Positions 1 to 10,050 of a stretch of DNA of 64,000 bases are shown here, in pieces. The notes beneath the pieces were generated by a model. That model worked only from the letters and a program-made list of their open reading frames with translations, had not been told where the DNA came from and did no database searches. Position 1 is the stretch's first letter; each line of letters starts with the position of its first letter. Location of the stretch: positions 1 to 64,000 of the forward strand of contig QCHO01000003.1 in the NCBI GenBank assembly GCA_003279535.1, given 5' to 3'. The translations under genes and the position numbers were made by a program. Source of the stretch: Prochlorococcus sp. AG-402-C22 (lineage in GTDB: Bacteria; Cyanobacteriota; Cyanobacteriia; PCC-6307; Cyanobiaceae).

Positions 1-4
1 ATTC

Positions 5-1357
5 TCACGCGTCACCAGTTATTGATAATTGATCTACCCATATATGTGGAGACACTCCACTAGTTGTTACCTCCTGGTTTGACTCAATATTTACTATATT
101 TTTCAATAGATATTTGATATCGCCTGCTACAGTTGCAGATTCTATTGAAATTTTTGTACCGTCTTTATAAAGCCATCCATCAAATGGAAGAGAGAACGAA
201 CCTTGACTTGCTCTTACACCTGCATGAATTGCATTTAATTCTTCAATATAAACAAATTCTCCATCATAATTAAGATGATTTAGTGATGTTTTAAGATCAT
301 AGTCTCCATTTGATTTCTCAACTACTATCCAATCAGGAGATACTGAGACTTTTGATCCAAGTCCGGCGTGGCCAGTGGGGATTGTTTTAAAAATTCTTGC
401 AGTTGATTCAGAGTGTATGAAATTTTCAATTTTCCCCTTGTTTATTAAACATAGTCTTTTGGTAGGGGTTCCTTCTCCATCAAATGGTGATGAAGAAATA
501 TTCTTTTCGTGAAGACCATCATCATAAACATTAAGTGCTTCTGTAGATAGTATCTCTCCAATGGAGTTTTTATTAGATAGGCTCACCCCATCTAGAATGC
601 TTCTAGCATTAAACATAGAGCTAAAGGCATTAATGATCGTCAGAAAGGCTTCTGGGGAAAAACATATTAAATATTTTTCCGTTTTAATTGGTGAATAATT
701 AAGATGAGATATTGTTTTATCTGAGGCCTCTTTAATACAAGATTCTATATCAATATCATCAACTCCATGTCCAAGTTTTACAGAACCTGAGCTTCGAGGT
801 TTCATATTTTTCTCTTCCGCTCTTGCATATAAATATAGTGCAGCTTGACTTTTAGTATAACTTCGAAAGGCTCCATCACTATTTGCATAAACTCTCTCAA
901 AGAAACTCTCAGATAAACCATTATATGGAACAGATTTTATGGATTCATGACTTTTAATTAGTTTTACCTCTGCTTCTCTTAAAAGCATAAGTAATTTTTT
1001 TATTCCAACAGGATTTCTTTTCTTAAATTCCTCAACTTTAATAGGATCCTTCGCTAGTGGTGAAAATTCAGTGCTTTCATTCTTATTGCCAAAATCAGAA
1101 GCTATATTCGCTTGATTTAGAGCCTTTTTAATACCAGATTCACTAATATCACTTGTTGTAGTAATACCAACTAGATTAGATTCGTTCCAAACTCTTATAG
1201 TTAAAACTTGCTTTTGTGAGGACTTAAGTTGTTTAGCATCACCTTTATCTACTTGTACAGAATAGTCATTAGAAAAGCTTGCTCCATAATCCCATTTTTT
1301 AACATTTAGAAAATCTGCAGCTTTGGAGATTTGAGTTGTTATTTCTTTTGAATCCAT
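5..1357 (-). CDS. pmbA: TldE/PmbA-like metalloprotease-family protein
   Basis: ORF track; TldD/PmbA-type sequence, adjacent to tldD. Confidence 0.85.
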   Translation of the reverse strand: MDSKEITTQISKAADFLNVKKWDYGASFSNDYSVQVDKGDAKQLKSSQKQVLTIRVWNESNLVGITTTSDISESGIKKALNQANIASDFGNKNESTEFSPLAKDPIKVEEFKKRNPVGIKKLLMLLREAEVKLIKSHESIKSVPYNGLSESFFERVYANSDGAFRSYTKSQAALYLYARAEEKNMKPRSSGSVKLGHGVDDIDIESCIKEASDKTISHLNYSPIKTEKYLICFSPEAFLTIINAFSSMFNARSILDGVSLSNKNSIGEILSTEALNVYDDGLHEKNISSSPFDGEGTPTKRLCLINKGKIENFIHSESTARIFKTIPTGHAGLGSKVSVSPDWIVVEKSNGDYDLKTSLNHLNYDGEFVYIEELNAIHAGVRASQGSFSLPFDGWLYKDGTKISIESATVAGDIKYLLKNIVNIESNQEVTTSGVSPHIWVDQLSITGDA

Positions 1358-1360
1358 AGT

Positions 1361-2785
1361 TTATCTTCCACCAACAGTGATTGAATCAACTTTAATATGA
1401 GGCTGGCCAACCGTTACGTTGACACTTCCACTAATTGATCCACAGAATCCAGGTGCTAGTTCCAAGTCATTTCCGCACATTGATATTTTTGGCATAACTT
1501 CTTTAGCCTCACCAATCAAAGTTGCCCCCTTAACTGGATTTGTTAATTTTCCATTTTTAATTAGATATCCCTCTTCTACAGCAAAATTAAATTGTCCTGT
1601 AGCACCAACACTTCCCCCACCCATTGATTTGCAGTAAAGACCATCTGTAATACTACTTATTAAGTCTTCTTTAGAGTATTCACCTTTCGCAATATAAGTA
1701 TTTCTCATCCTTGAAGCTGCTGCAAAAGAATAATTTTGTCTTCTTCCACTCCCTGTTCTTTTATGGCCAGTTCTCAATTCACCTGCCCTGTCGGAGATAA
1801 ATTTTTTTAAAATCCCATCCTTTATAAGGACTGATTTCTCTGGTTCCATTCCTTCATCATCTACTGATAATGAACCAAAAGATCCTTCCGATATACCTTC
1901 ATCAATTGCTGTTACTGATTCATGTGCAATTTTTTCATTCAATTTATTCTCAAAGGGTGTTGTCCCTCTCTCTATTTGTGTGGTTTCAAGCAAATGTCCA
2001 CATGCTTCATGAAATATAACGCCTCCAAATTTATTAGCTAATACAACAGGCATTTGTCCAGCATCAACGTAATCCGCGTACAACATATTCATTGAACTTT
2101 CAAACACTTCATTTGCAGCTTTTTCATGATCCCAAAATCTGAATTCATTAGGCATTCCTGAAGATCCAAATCTTCTACTCCCATTAGATCTATATTGGGC
2201 ATCACTAGCAATTACGTTAAGACCAACTGTTTGATGCAACCTAATATCTGAGGCATAAGTTCCATCGCTGGAGGCTATGATTACCTCTTGCAGATTTCTT
2301 GAGTAACTTCCTTTTCTAGTAATTATTTTGTTATTTTTTTTAAGAGACTTTGTACTGATTAATAGTTTTTCACTTATCTCATGAATAGATGGAACTTCAT
2401 TAATCCATGTTTTCTTGGACAAGCTGTAATCTCTATGTTTATTTAAACCGTTAAAAACTCCTCTATTTCTTTTGTCTGTTATATCTAACATCTCAATAGC
2501 CTGAGATACTGATCTCATCAAGCCATGTTTTGATAAATCATTTGTGCTAACAAATCCGTCCCTCTTGTCTTTGAAAATTCTTATCCCAGCACCCCTTCCA
2601 AATGATGGGCTTACACTTGTTATGTAATCCTCTTCAGCTAGAACACTTGCGTTATCAGTATTTTCTATAAATATTTCTATAAAATCGGCACCTAGTCCAA
2701 TGCCATAGAAAATAATTTCTTCTAATAAATCTTTATTACAACTTCCAAATTCGATTTCATTTGATTTGATTTGTGACGTAAGCAT
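1361..2785 (-). CDS. tldD: TldD-family metalloprotease
   Basis: HEACGH zinc motif and TldD-type C-terminus (GFCGSISGSVNVTVGQPHI). Confidence 0.92.
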   Translation of the reverse strand: MLTSQIKSNEIEFGSCNKDLLEEIIFYGIGLGADFIEIFIENTDNASVLAEEDYITSVSPSFGRGAGIRIFKDKRDGFVSTNDLSKHGLMRSVSQAIEMLDITDKRNRGVFNGLNKHRDYSLSKKTWINEVPSIHEISEKLLISTKSLKKNNKIITRKGSYSRNLQEVIIASSDGTYASDIRLHQTVGLNVIASDAQYRSNGSRRFGSSGMPNEFRFWDHEKAANEVFESSMNMLYADYVDAGQMPVVLANKFGGVIFHEACGHLLETTQIERGTTPFENKLNEKIAHESVTAIDEGISEGSFGSLSVDDEGMEPEKSVLIKDGILKKFISDRAGELRTGHKRTGSGRRQNYSFAAASRMRNTYIAKGEYSKEDLISSITDGLYCKSMGGGSVGATGQFNFAVEEGYLIKNGKLTNPVKGATLIGEAKEVMPKISMCGNDLELAPGFCGSISGSVNVTVGQPHIKVDSITVGGR

Positions 2786-2816
2786 ATGAGTCTATAAATT
2801 TACTCTATATAAAAGA

Positions 2817-3989
2817 TTATCTAATCGCAGGTTGGAAATCTTTACTATCTAGAGGTTTTAATAAGTATAGTCTTAATAGCTGGTAACCGTTTGATAAATA
2901 TTTAGGTAATTTCTTTAAGGTTTTAGTTACTTTATTTCCATCGCTGGTAGCAATATCAGAAAGCACCTTATTGTTTTCAACTATTTTGTCTAATCTTCCA
3001 TAAAATGAGTCATCATATACGTCTAAAACAACTGGAAAAACTCTGGCAGATGTTTCATTTGTTTTATTAATGACATACTGGTCGTATTCTCTTGCATCTA
3101 ATCCTAAAGAACTGTAGAAATCTTTTTTTATTCCCAGATCCCTAGCATACATTGTTGCAAAAACAGCTAAAAGAAAAAATCTTGACCATAATTTAGAAGT
3201 TAATGGAAGATTGTTTAAAAAGTATCTAAATCTATGAAAATAGTCGAATAGTGGATGTGTAAATGTAGACCCACCAATGGTAATTTTTTTACTTAGAGAT
3301 TTGACAGTACGCGGTTGTGCTTTCATTAGTGCATCAAAGAAATCACCATGTCTATTTTCATCTTGACACCAATTTTCAAAGTAATTGAATAGTGGAAAAA
3401 TCTTGCTATCTGGATTTTTTTCAAGATGCCTATAAATTGCGATATATCTCCAATAACCTATTTTTTCAGATAGATAAGTGGCATAAAAAATACTTCGTGG
3501 TGGGAAATAGGTGTAATCTTTATTGGCCGTTAAAAAACCTAAATCCAACTGTAATCCAAAATCACTCATAGATTTATTTAAGAAACCCGCATGCCTAGCT
3601 TCATCTCTGGCCATATGAGCAAAACATTCAGCAAGAAGAGGGTTCTTGGCTTTGATCCTTTTGCTAAGCTCTTTGTAAAGCAAAAATCCTGAAAATTCTG
3701 AAGTACAACTTCCTTCAAGAAAATCAACAAAAAGCTCTCTTGTCTCTGGATCTAATTTTTCTGCAGCACCTTCAAATTCACTATTTCTAACAAAGTGATG
3801 CCTGTTGTAATCTTTTCTAAATTCTTCACATATAGCTTCTAATTCCTCCTCGTTTATTGATAAATCCATATTTTCCATAGCCTCAAAGTCTGTTGTATAA
3901 AACCTTGGAGACAATATTGTTTCCTTTGAGGGTACTTTTCCATTATTTACTTCTTTTTTATTTTTTGATTCAATAGTTGATTGAGCCAT
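2817..3989 (-). CDS. acsF: Mg-protoporphyrin IX monomethyl ester (oxidative) cyclase, aerobic
   Basis: Characteristic AcsF sequence with di-iron ExxH motifs ([19 protein letters not shown]). Confidence 0.95.
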   Translation of the reverse strand: MAQSTIESKNKKEVNNGKVPSKETILSPRFYTTDFEAMENMDLSINEEELEAICEEFRKDYNRHHFVRNSEFEGAAEKLDPETRELFVDFLEGSCTSEFSGFLLYKELSKRIKAKNPLLAECFAHMARDEARHAGFLNKSMSDFGLQLDLGFLTANKDYTYFPPRSIFYATYLSEKIGYWRYIAIYRHLEKNPDSKIFPLFNYFENWCQDENRHGDFFDALMKAQPRTVKSLSKKITIGGSTFTHPLFDYFHRFRYFLNNLPLTSKLWSRFFLLAVFATMYARDLGIKKDFYSSLGLDAREYDQYVINKTNETSARVFPVVLDVYDDSFYGRLDKIVENNKVLSDIATSDGNKVTKTLKKLPKYLSNGYQLLRLYLLKPLDSKDFQPAIR

Positions 3990-4068
3990 ATTTGATTTAT
4001 TTATTAATACTATTATTTACTATTATTTGTATTTTCGAGGGAAAAGTTTACTAGGTGTTATTGTTTCT

Positions 4069-4647
4069 TTAATTAACCCCTATTAATTTTTGTCCATTTA
4101 ACCTCTGCATTATACGTGAAATAATTAATTTAAGGGTTATTCTCTTCTCATCGATAAGGAATGACTCGATAATACTAGGTTTTTGACTTGGTTTGGATAA
4201 AGAAATACTTTTTGATGAACTAATGTCTTCTTTCTCGAATGATAGCCAAAAGCTGCATGTATCTTTAATTTCACAATTTACTACCCAACATTTATCTCCA
4301 GCAATAGGTCTATTAGTATTTTCAAGATTGATATTATTTACTTCTAACCCCCTTTGATTAATTTCTTGTATTAAGGAGGGTATAAGATGAATATTAATAA
4401 ATTCTTGGAATGGCTTTTTCTCTATAGGAAGTTCTTTTTTTGGTTTAGAAATAGTATTGGAGGAGATAGCATTTTCATTGTTTTTATCAACTTTAGGAGT
4501 AGGATTATTTTGAGATTCATCAGTGTTTGCATTCAAATCGATATTTTTATCTGATTTAGTATCTTTTACTTCTTCAGAGTTAGATCTATTGTTATTATCT
4601 GATATTTCATTATTTACTTCTTTAATTGGTTCTAAATTATCTTCCAT
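4069..4647 (-). CDS. DUF2996-like protein with Asn/Ser/Glu-rich N-terminal low-complexity region
   Basis: C-terminal half (PFQEFINIHLIPSL...RPIAGDKCW...IESFLIDEKRITL...RLNGQK) fits DUF2996. Confidence 0.7.
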   Translation of the reverse strand: MEDNLEPIKEVNNEISDNNNRSNSEEVKDTKSDKNIDLNANTDESQNNPTPKVDKNNENAISSNTISKPKKELPIEKKPFQEFINIHLIPSLIQEINQRGLEVNNINLENTNRPIAGDKCWVVNCEIKDTCSFWLSFEKEDISSSKSISLSKPSQKPSIIESFLIDEKRITLKLIISRIMQRLNGQKLIGVN

Positions 4648-4716
4648 AAAAATAATTATATTTAAACTTTATTATAAATAAAAATATACATTTTTTATAA
4701 TTTAAATTATTTTCAT

Positions 4717-5160
4717 CTACCAATCATTATCATCATTAACCCAGTCATTTTTGTCGTTTGGCTTTTCTGAAAAATTCTGATCACTTTTGGAATAATTTTC
4801 TTCTCCATTTTGGACTACTCTATAATTTACTGATATTGTTGGCTGAGAATCTCTTATATCCCTTTGTGGAGGCATTTCAACATTAGATTTTATATCTTCT
4901 ACATCATTTAGTGGTTCATAATTTTCTTCTGCATTTTCGAATTTATTTTTTTTATTACCAGTTATTGTTGTATTTAAAAACGCGCTTATAAATAAACCAG
5001 AATAAAAAGAGATACTGATCAACTTACCTAAACTTACTTCTTGAACAGTCCATTTAAGATATCTGATTGAAACCCTCTGTTTATTATTTGTGTGTAATAA
5101 TATTTGGAATATTATTATTAAAAAAAAAGTTAATAATAAATATTTTTTCTTAAAGATCAT
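4717..5160 (-). CDS. Hypothetical membrane protein with acidic C-terminal tail
   Basis: ORF with two hydrophobic segments and a DDNDW tail. Confidence 0.6.
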   Translation of the reverse strand: MIFKKKYLLLTFFLIIIFQILLHTNNKQRVSIRYLKWTVQEVSLGKLISISFYSGLFISAFLNTTITGNKKNKFENAEENYEPLNDVEDIKSNVEMPPQRDIRDSQPTISVNYRVVQNGEENYSKSDQNFSEKPNDKNDWVNDDNDW

Positions 5161-5224
5161 TATATAAACTGTATATATATTTTATTGGGAGAATTATTTC
5201 CATAATATATTTTTGGTAATTTAT

Positions 5225-7441
5225 TTATGTTAACTCTAAATCAATTTGATATTTAAGAATATCAACTTTAATGATTTTTACTTCTATTTCATCTCCAACT
5301 TTATATGACTTCTTGGATTTTCTTCCAATCAATAAATTTTGTTTTGATCTATATTCGTACCAATCATTATTAAGGGTACTGACATGAACAAGACCTTCCA
5401 AATTTAGTTCTGTTATTTCAACAAAAAAACCATAACTTTGCACTGACAAAATAAAACCACTATATGAATTACCTAATAATTTTTCTGCCTTTCGTACTTT
5501 TTTTAAACTTAAAATATTTGATTTATATTGGATAACTTTATTTTTATATTCATTAACTTTATCCATTATAAATTCATTAAATATTAAATCTATATTTTTT
5601 GAAATTGATGAATTAAATATATCCCAATTTACTTTCTCCCATGAATTGCTCTCCATTATATTTATATCATTTGTATTATTTTTCTTTGATTTCTTTCCAT
5701 TTATTATCATATTAAAAATACAGTACTGATTCATAAGATTTGTGAAGTCATATCCGGGCAATGTCCAAGGAGAAGTAAATAATTCTTCTGATTCATCATT
5801 TTCTGAATTTTTAGATATCAGGCTTAATTCATTTTCTTTAAATTCATTAATTAATAGTTTATGTAAGATTCTCTTTTTATCGTCATCGCAAAATTTAATT
5901 ATTTGACTTAATGTTAAATTACCATCTTCATTTAGCTCTAAATCATTGCCAAGAAATTCCGAATATTTGATCATTTCATTTAAATTTATATAGTCTAATC
6001 CCTTTAAAATGTATCCTGCACTTTTTAATCCGTATTGAATTGAGTGTTTGAACCATATTAAATTCCCCTCATCAAGTATTGGTGAAAGGTATGTTTGGCA
6101 ATCATCTTTTTTTAATGGCTCAAAATATCCTTTTGAATATTCAGCAGGGTTATGAATAAAAAATTCATCTAATGATTTTATTTTATTTAGAGGAGTCGGG
6201 ATTTCAACTTTGCCTTCTAAGAGATGTCTTTGTCTAAATGATGTTGAAATTTCCAATATTTTATCTAGATCTTCTATATATTCTTTAATAGGTTTTAGTA
6301 TTCGGGATGTAATTCTAGTCTTACTTTTTCTTGATAAAAGTGCGTCAGTATAATCATTGCCAACAATAAGAGAACATCTTACAAAAGTAAGGTGAAATGA
6401 CCAGTCTGTAATTTCGTTATCGCTATTCAAATGAATGCATATACTTATTGCTTCATTCTTTTCTCCTAAATTAAATTCAGAAGCATTTATTATTTCATCA
6501 CTAATGTAATTTTGCCAATCATTCAATAAAGGGAATGATTCAAAGCTATTAAAGAACATTTCTAAGGATTTTTTACTATTTAGTTCTACTCTTTCTGCAA
6601 TATTATTTGTGTGTAACCATAATTTAGAACATTGATTCTTTTCTAGCTCTATTTGAATCATTGGAAGAATTGGAGAATTATCCGAATTCCAGCTTTTGAT
6701 CAAATAAGAGTTTTTATCTGATAAGTCTATTCTTTCCCTTTTTTCTATCTTCTTAGTTTCAATAACATTATTGTTTGACTTGATGATATTGCTTTTAGAT
6801 AAAACAAAATCAGTATCAAATTCCTCATTATTATTCAAATGTAATTCTTTTATCACATGGCCTAATCCTTCCTCCTGACCTATAGGGAACCTCTCAATTT
6901 CAACTTTTACTATATTTTTCTTTTCTGGTTTGAAGGTGTACTTTTTATCCTCTTTTGGAAGTTTTATTTTAGAAAGAATTCTATCATCGATAGGAATGGC
7001 GTATACAACATTGTTTATTATTTCAACTTTAGATAGAAGTATTTTATTTGATCTTTCTAGAATACAATCAACTATTCCCTCTGGCGATCTTCTTCTGTAA
7101 CCTTCTTTTATAATTCTTACTAATACTTTATCTCCATTCCAGGCATAGTTAAGTAGATTTTCTTTAATATAAATATCTTCTTTATTTTTTTCTCTTACGG
7201 CAAAGCAATAACCTTTGCTACTGCACCTTATTTTTGCGACAATATGATCGCTGTCTTTTATGTAGATATATTCATTATCTTTATTTTTATTAATTATCTC
7301 AAGTTTCTCTAGAGCTGTTAAAGCGATATTTAGTTTATCTTTATCGGATTTTTTTGTTATTTTTAAAGATCTACATAATTTTTTATATTCTAACCCTTCT
7401 GACTGATTCAAATTATCAATTATTGAAGATGTTGTGAACAT
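5225..7441 (-). CDS. RNase II/R-family protein with S1 domain; catalytic Asp cluster apparently lost
   Basis: N-terminal cold-shock-like region, RNB-like middle, C-terminal S1 domain (GFILSVQSYGFFVEI...EGLVHVSTL). Confidence 0.75.
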   Translation of the reverse strand: MFTTSSIIDNLNQSEGLEYKKLCRSLKITKKSDKDKLNIALTALEKLEIINKNKDNEYIYIKDSDHIVAKIRCSSKGYCFAVREKNKEDIYIKENLLNYAWNGDKVLVRIIKEGYRRRSPEGIVDCILERSNKILLSKVEIINNVVYAIPIDDRILSKIKLPKEDKKYTFKPEKKNIVKVEIERFPIGQEEGLGHVIKELHLNNNEEFDTDFVLSKSNIIKSNNNVIETKKIEKRERIDLSDKNSYLIKSWNSDNSPILPMIQIELEKNQCSKLWLHTNNIAERVELNSKKSLEMFFNSFESFPLLNDWQNYISDEIINASEFNLGEKNEAISICIHLNSDNEITDWSFHLTFVRCSLIVGNDYTDALLSRKSKTRITSRILKPIKEYIEDLDKILEISTSFRQRHLLEGKVEIPTPLNKIKSLDEFFIHNPAEYSKGYFEPLKKDDCQTYLSPILDEGNLIWFKHSIQYGLKSAGYILKGLDYINLNEMIKYSEFLGNDLELNEDGNLTLSQIIKFCDDDKKRILHKLLINEFKENELSLISKNSENDESEELFTSPWTLPGYDFTNLMNQYCIFNMIINGKKSKKNNTNDINIMESNSWEKVNWDIFNSSISKNIDLIFNEFIMDKVNEYKNKVIQYKSNILSLKKVRKAEKLLGNSYSGFILSVQSYGFFVEITELNLEGLVHVSTLNNDWYEYRSKQNLLIGRKSKKSYKVGDEIEVKIIKVDILKYQIDLELT

Positions 7442-7512
7442 AATATAGGTTTATATTTATGAGTTGATTATTTTATATATTCTATTATTACACCTTTTAT
7501 CCAAGCTTAAAA

Positions 7513-7824
7513 CTAATTATTTTTTTTGTCTTCTTTTTCTTCTTTGTCAATAACGAATGAATTAATAAAAAGCCTGCTACCAATAATTAAAAAAGTAATG
7601 GAAGCAATTGATTTAAGAACAATCTCTGGTAAAAAACTGGATATAGAACCACCTGTTAAAGCACCTAGTAAACTCGCAAAAACGAGTGCTGAAGAAGAAC
7701 CTAAAAAAACAGCAAATGGTTTATTTGAAGTTCCACTTATAGTTAAAGTAGCTAGTTGAGTCTTGTCACCTAATTCAGCTATAAAAACGGTAAAAAATGT
7801 TGATAGTAATAAACTTAAAACCAT
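7513..7824 (-). CDS. UPF0016 (Gdt1/TMEM165-like) single-repeat cation transporter subunit
   Basis: ELGDKTQLATL signature; hydrophobic. Confidence 0.88.
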   Translation of the reverse strand: MVLSLLLSTFFTVFIAELGDKTQLATLTISGTSNKPFAVFLGSSSALVFASLLGALTGGSISSFLPEIVLKSIASITFLIIGSRLFINSFVIDKEEKEDKKNN

Positions 7825-8151
7825 TTATAAATAATTTTTAAAAGTATCATAAGCTAAAAATACACTTATTAATATCATTAAAATTCCAGTAAATAATGCA
7901 AATTTGCTTGGTGAAATTTTTTTTGACAACCATTTTCCAATAAGAACTCCTACTACACTAGAGCTTATCAAAGCTAGAGAACTCCCAAGAAAAACAATTA
8001 TTGGCTTCCCTGATTCAGCAGAAAGCATTAATGTAGCTATCTGAGTTTTATCACCAAGTTCTGCAATAAATATGGTCGTAAAAGTTGTAATGAATATAGA
8101 TAAGAAACTTTTTTCTATATTGTCCTCTTTTTTTTCTAATTTACTATTCAT
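7825..8151 (-). CDS. UPF0016 (Gdt1/TMEM165-like) single-repeat cation transporter subunit
   Basis: ELGDKTQIATL signature; adjacent paralog of 7513-7824. Confidence 0.88.
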   Translation of the reverse strand: MNSKLEKKEDNIEKSFLSIFITTFTTIFIAELGDKTQIATLMLSAESGKPIIVFLGSSLALISSSVVGVLIGKWLSKKISPSKFALFTGILMILISVFLAYDTFKNYL

Positions 8152-8495
8152 TTTCCGGAGACTGCCATTTTAAAACTTTTCATCTCTTTACTTTTATTTC
8201 CATAATTTGATGAAATATGTTGTTTGCAACAATCTATAAGAAATTTGTCACCAGATTTTAAATATCCTTGAAATGCAGTTGAAAATTCAGTTACTCGACA
8301 AAAATGAGGTCTTGTTTCGTAAATTAAGCATTTTTTATTTTTTCTGTCCAGATTTTTACACCAACCGTCCTTAGCCGTCATTGAATTGATTAAAGTAATA
8401 TCTTGATCATTAAGTTTGTCAGCCAGATCAATTCTTTCGTTCAAGTTGAATTTACAACAAGCTCCACAATTTTCTATACATGTCCATGATTTCAT
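8148..8495 (-). CDS. YkgJ-family cysteine-cluster protein
   Basis: N-terminal CIENCGACC cysteine cluster and CLIYETRPHFCR. Confidence 0.8.
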   Translation of the reverse strand: MKSWTCIENCGACCKFNLNERIDLADKLNDQDITLINSMTAKDGWCKNLDRKNKKCLIYETRPHFCRVTEFSTAFQGYLKSGDKFLIDCCKQHISSNYGNKSKEMKSFKMAVSGK

Positions 8496-8577
8496 AATTT
8501 AATTCAATCTTGTAACGTAGTAGTACAGTTCTGTCGTTTATTTGTAAAAATAGTATCACAAAACATATTAATTAATC

Positions 8578-8655
8578 ATGGCAACACTCATTCCTTTAGC
8601 CGTAGTTGCGTTAGCAGGACCAGCAATAATAGCTCTAGTATTTTATCGTAAATAA
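8578..8655 (+). CDS. psb30: Photosystem II protein Psb30 (Ycf12)-like, 25 aa
   Basis: Manual translation MATLIPLAVVALAGPAIIALVFYRK; single TM helix with GPxxIAL motif; below the ORF-track length cutoff. Confidence 0.6.
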   Translation: MATLIPLAVVALAGPAIIALVFYRK

Positions 8656-8667
8656 AAGAATTTCTTC

Positions 8668-9432
8668 TTGGTGGCTAATCTTGAAGGGGTTTATTGGGAT
8701 TTAGATGGTACTATTGCAAATACAGAATTAGAAGCACATCTACCCGCTTTTAATCATGCATTTAATGACTTTGGTCTTGATTGGAATTGGAATACTGATA
8801 AATACATCCAACTTTTGAGAATAAATGGTGGCAAAAATAGAATTGCTTACTATTCCGAATCGAAAAATTATTCTTTATCAGATGATTTAATCATCAAAAT
8901 CCACGAAAAGAAACAGTTTCACTATTTAGAACTTATAAAAAAAAATTGTGTCAACTTAAAAACTGGAGTTTTTAGGTTAATAAATGAATTACATAGAAAA
9001 AAAATAAGACAATTTATTATTACTTCAAGTTCTAGAGTTCAAGTTGATTTACTAGTTGAATATCTTTTTAATGGCTTCAATCCTTTTGAGTTCATTATTT
9101 CAAGTGAAGACGTTGAATTAAAGAAACCAAATCCATTACCTTATTTAAAGGGTATTCAATTAAGTGGTATAAACAAAAATAACTCAATTGTTTTTGAAGA
9201 CTCCAATCCAGGATTGAAATCTTCCTTAGCAGCTAACTTACCTACAATTTTTGTTCCTTCAAATATCCCAATTATTCTTGAGGAAGATATTAAATTGGAT
9301 TGTATTTTAGACAGTCTCGGTGATGAGAATAATGTGGCAAATGTAATTAAAGGTCCTAAACTAAAAAAATCATATGTTGACTGTAGCTTTCTAAGTGATT
9401 ATTTAGTGTCTTTTAATAATGCAAAAAACTAA
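8668..9432 (+). CDS. HAD-superfamily hydrolase (CbbY/Gph-like)
   Basis: WDLDGTIANTE motif I, ITSSSR, EDSNPGLKS; start may be GTG at 8671. Confidence 0.85.
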   Translation: MVANLEGVYWDLDGTIANTELEAHLPAFNHAFNDFGLDWNWNTDKYIQLLRINGGKNRIAYYSESKNYSLSDDLIIKIHEKKQFHYLELIKKNCVNLKTGVFRLINELHRKKIRQFIITSSSRVQVDLLVEYLFNGFNPFEFIISSEDVELKKPNPLPYLKGIQLSGINKNNSIVFEDSNPGLKSSLAANLPTIFVPSNIPIILEEDIKLDCILDSLGDENNVANVIKGPKLKKSYVDCSFLSDYLVSFNNAKN

Positions 9433-9745
9433 TTTTTCAAGAATTATCTACCAGTTAAATAATTTATTTTTTGGGTTTCTAAGTGATACTTGGAGGATAA
9501 AATCTATTGGTTTAATTTCTGTTTTGACAGGCTATTTTTTGTTCGCCAATTTTCTTACAAAATTTATATCTGAAGGTAAAAATGAGTTGATTATGGTTCC
9601 AATAATTATCGTTTTTATTGAATTCATTATAAGAATTAAGCCTTCCTCTAGCTCAAAATTTTATTATATATGGACCGTAGTTGATAAATTAAGAATTGGT
9701 GCAGTCTATGCCATAATACTTGAGGCATTTAAATTAGGATCTTAA
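9419..9745 (+). CDS. DUF565/Ycf20-like membrane protein
   Basis: Size, TM pattern and ...LSDTWRIKSIGLISVLTGYFLFA. Confidence 0.65.
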   Translation: MQKTNFSRIIYQLNNLFFGFLSDTWRIKSIGLISVLTGYFLFANFLTKFISEGKNELIMVPIIIVFIEFIIRIKPSSSSKFYYIWTVVDKLRIGAVYAIILEAFKLGS

Positions 9746-9748
9746 AAG

Positions 9749-9919
9749 CTATTCTTCTTCTTCTTCTTCAATAGGGTAAACAAATCCTTGAGCTTTCCCA
9801 GTTAAAACTGATTTACCTAAAGATATAGCTTTTTGAGCTGCTAATGCTGCTTTGCCTTTCCAGACAGCGTGCCTTTGGTTCCTTTTGCTCTTTGATTTTT
9901 TCTTCTTTGGTACAGCCAT
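9749..9919 (-). CDS. rpmF: 50S ribosomal protein L32
   Basis: Manual translation [56 protein letters not shown]. Confidence 0.93.
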   Translation of the reverse strand: MAVPKKKKSKSKRNQRHAVWKGKAALAAQKAISLGKSVLTGKAQGFVYPIEEEEEE

Positions 9920-10050
9920 TCTGTTTCTTTGTTTCCATATATTAATATAACCCTTAACTGGTTATCTCCAAAACTTTTGAGTATATTTTGTTTATATACG
10001 TCAATTTTTTAAATAAGCATATATGCTTTATTAATCACTTATAAAGATTA

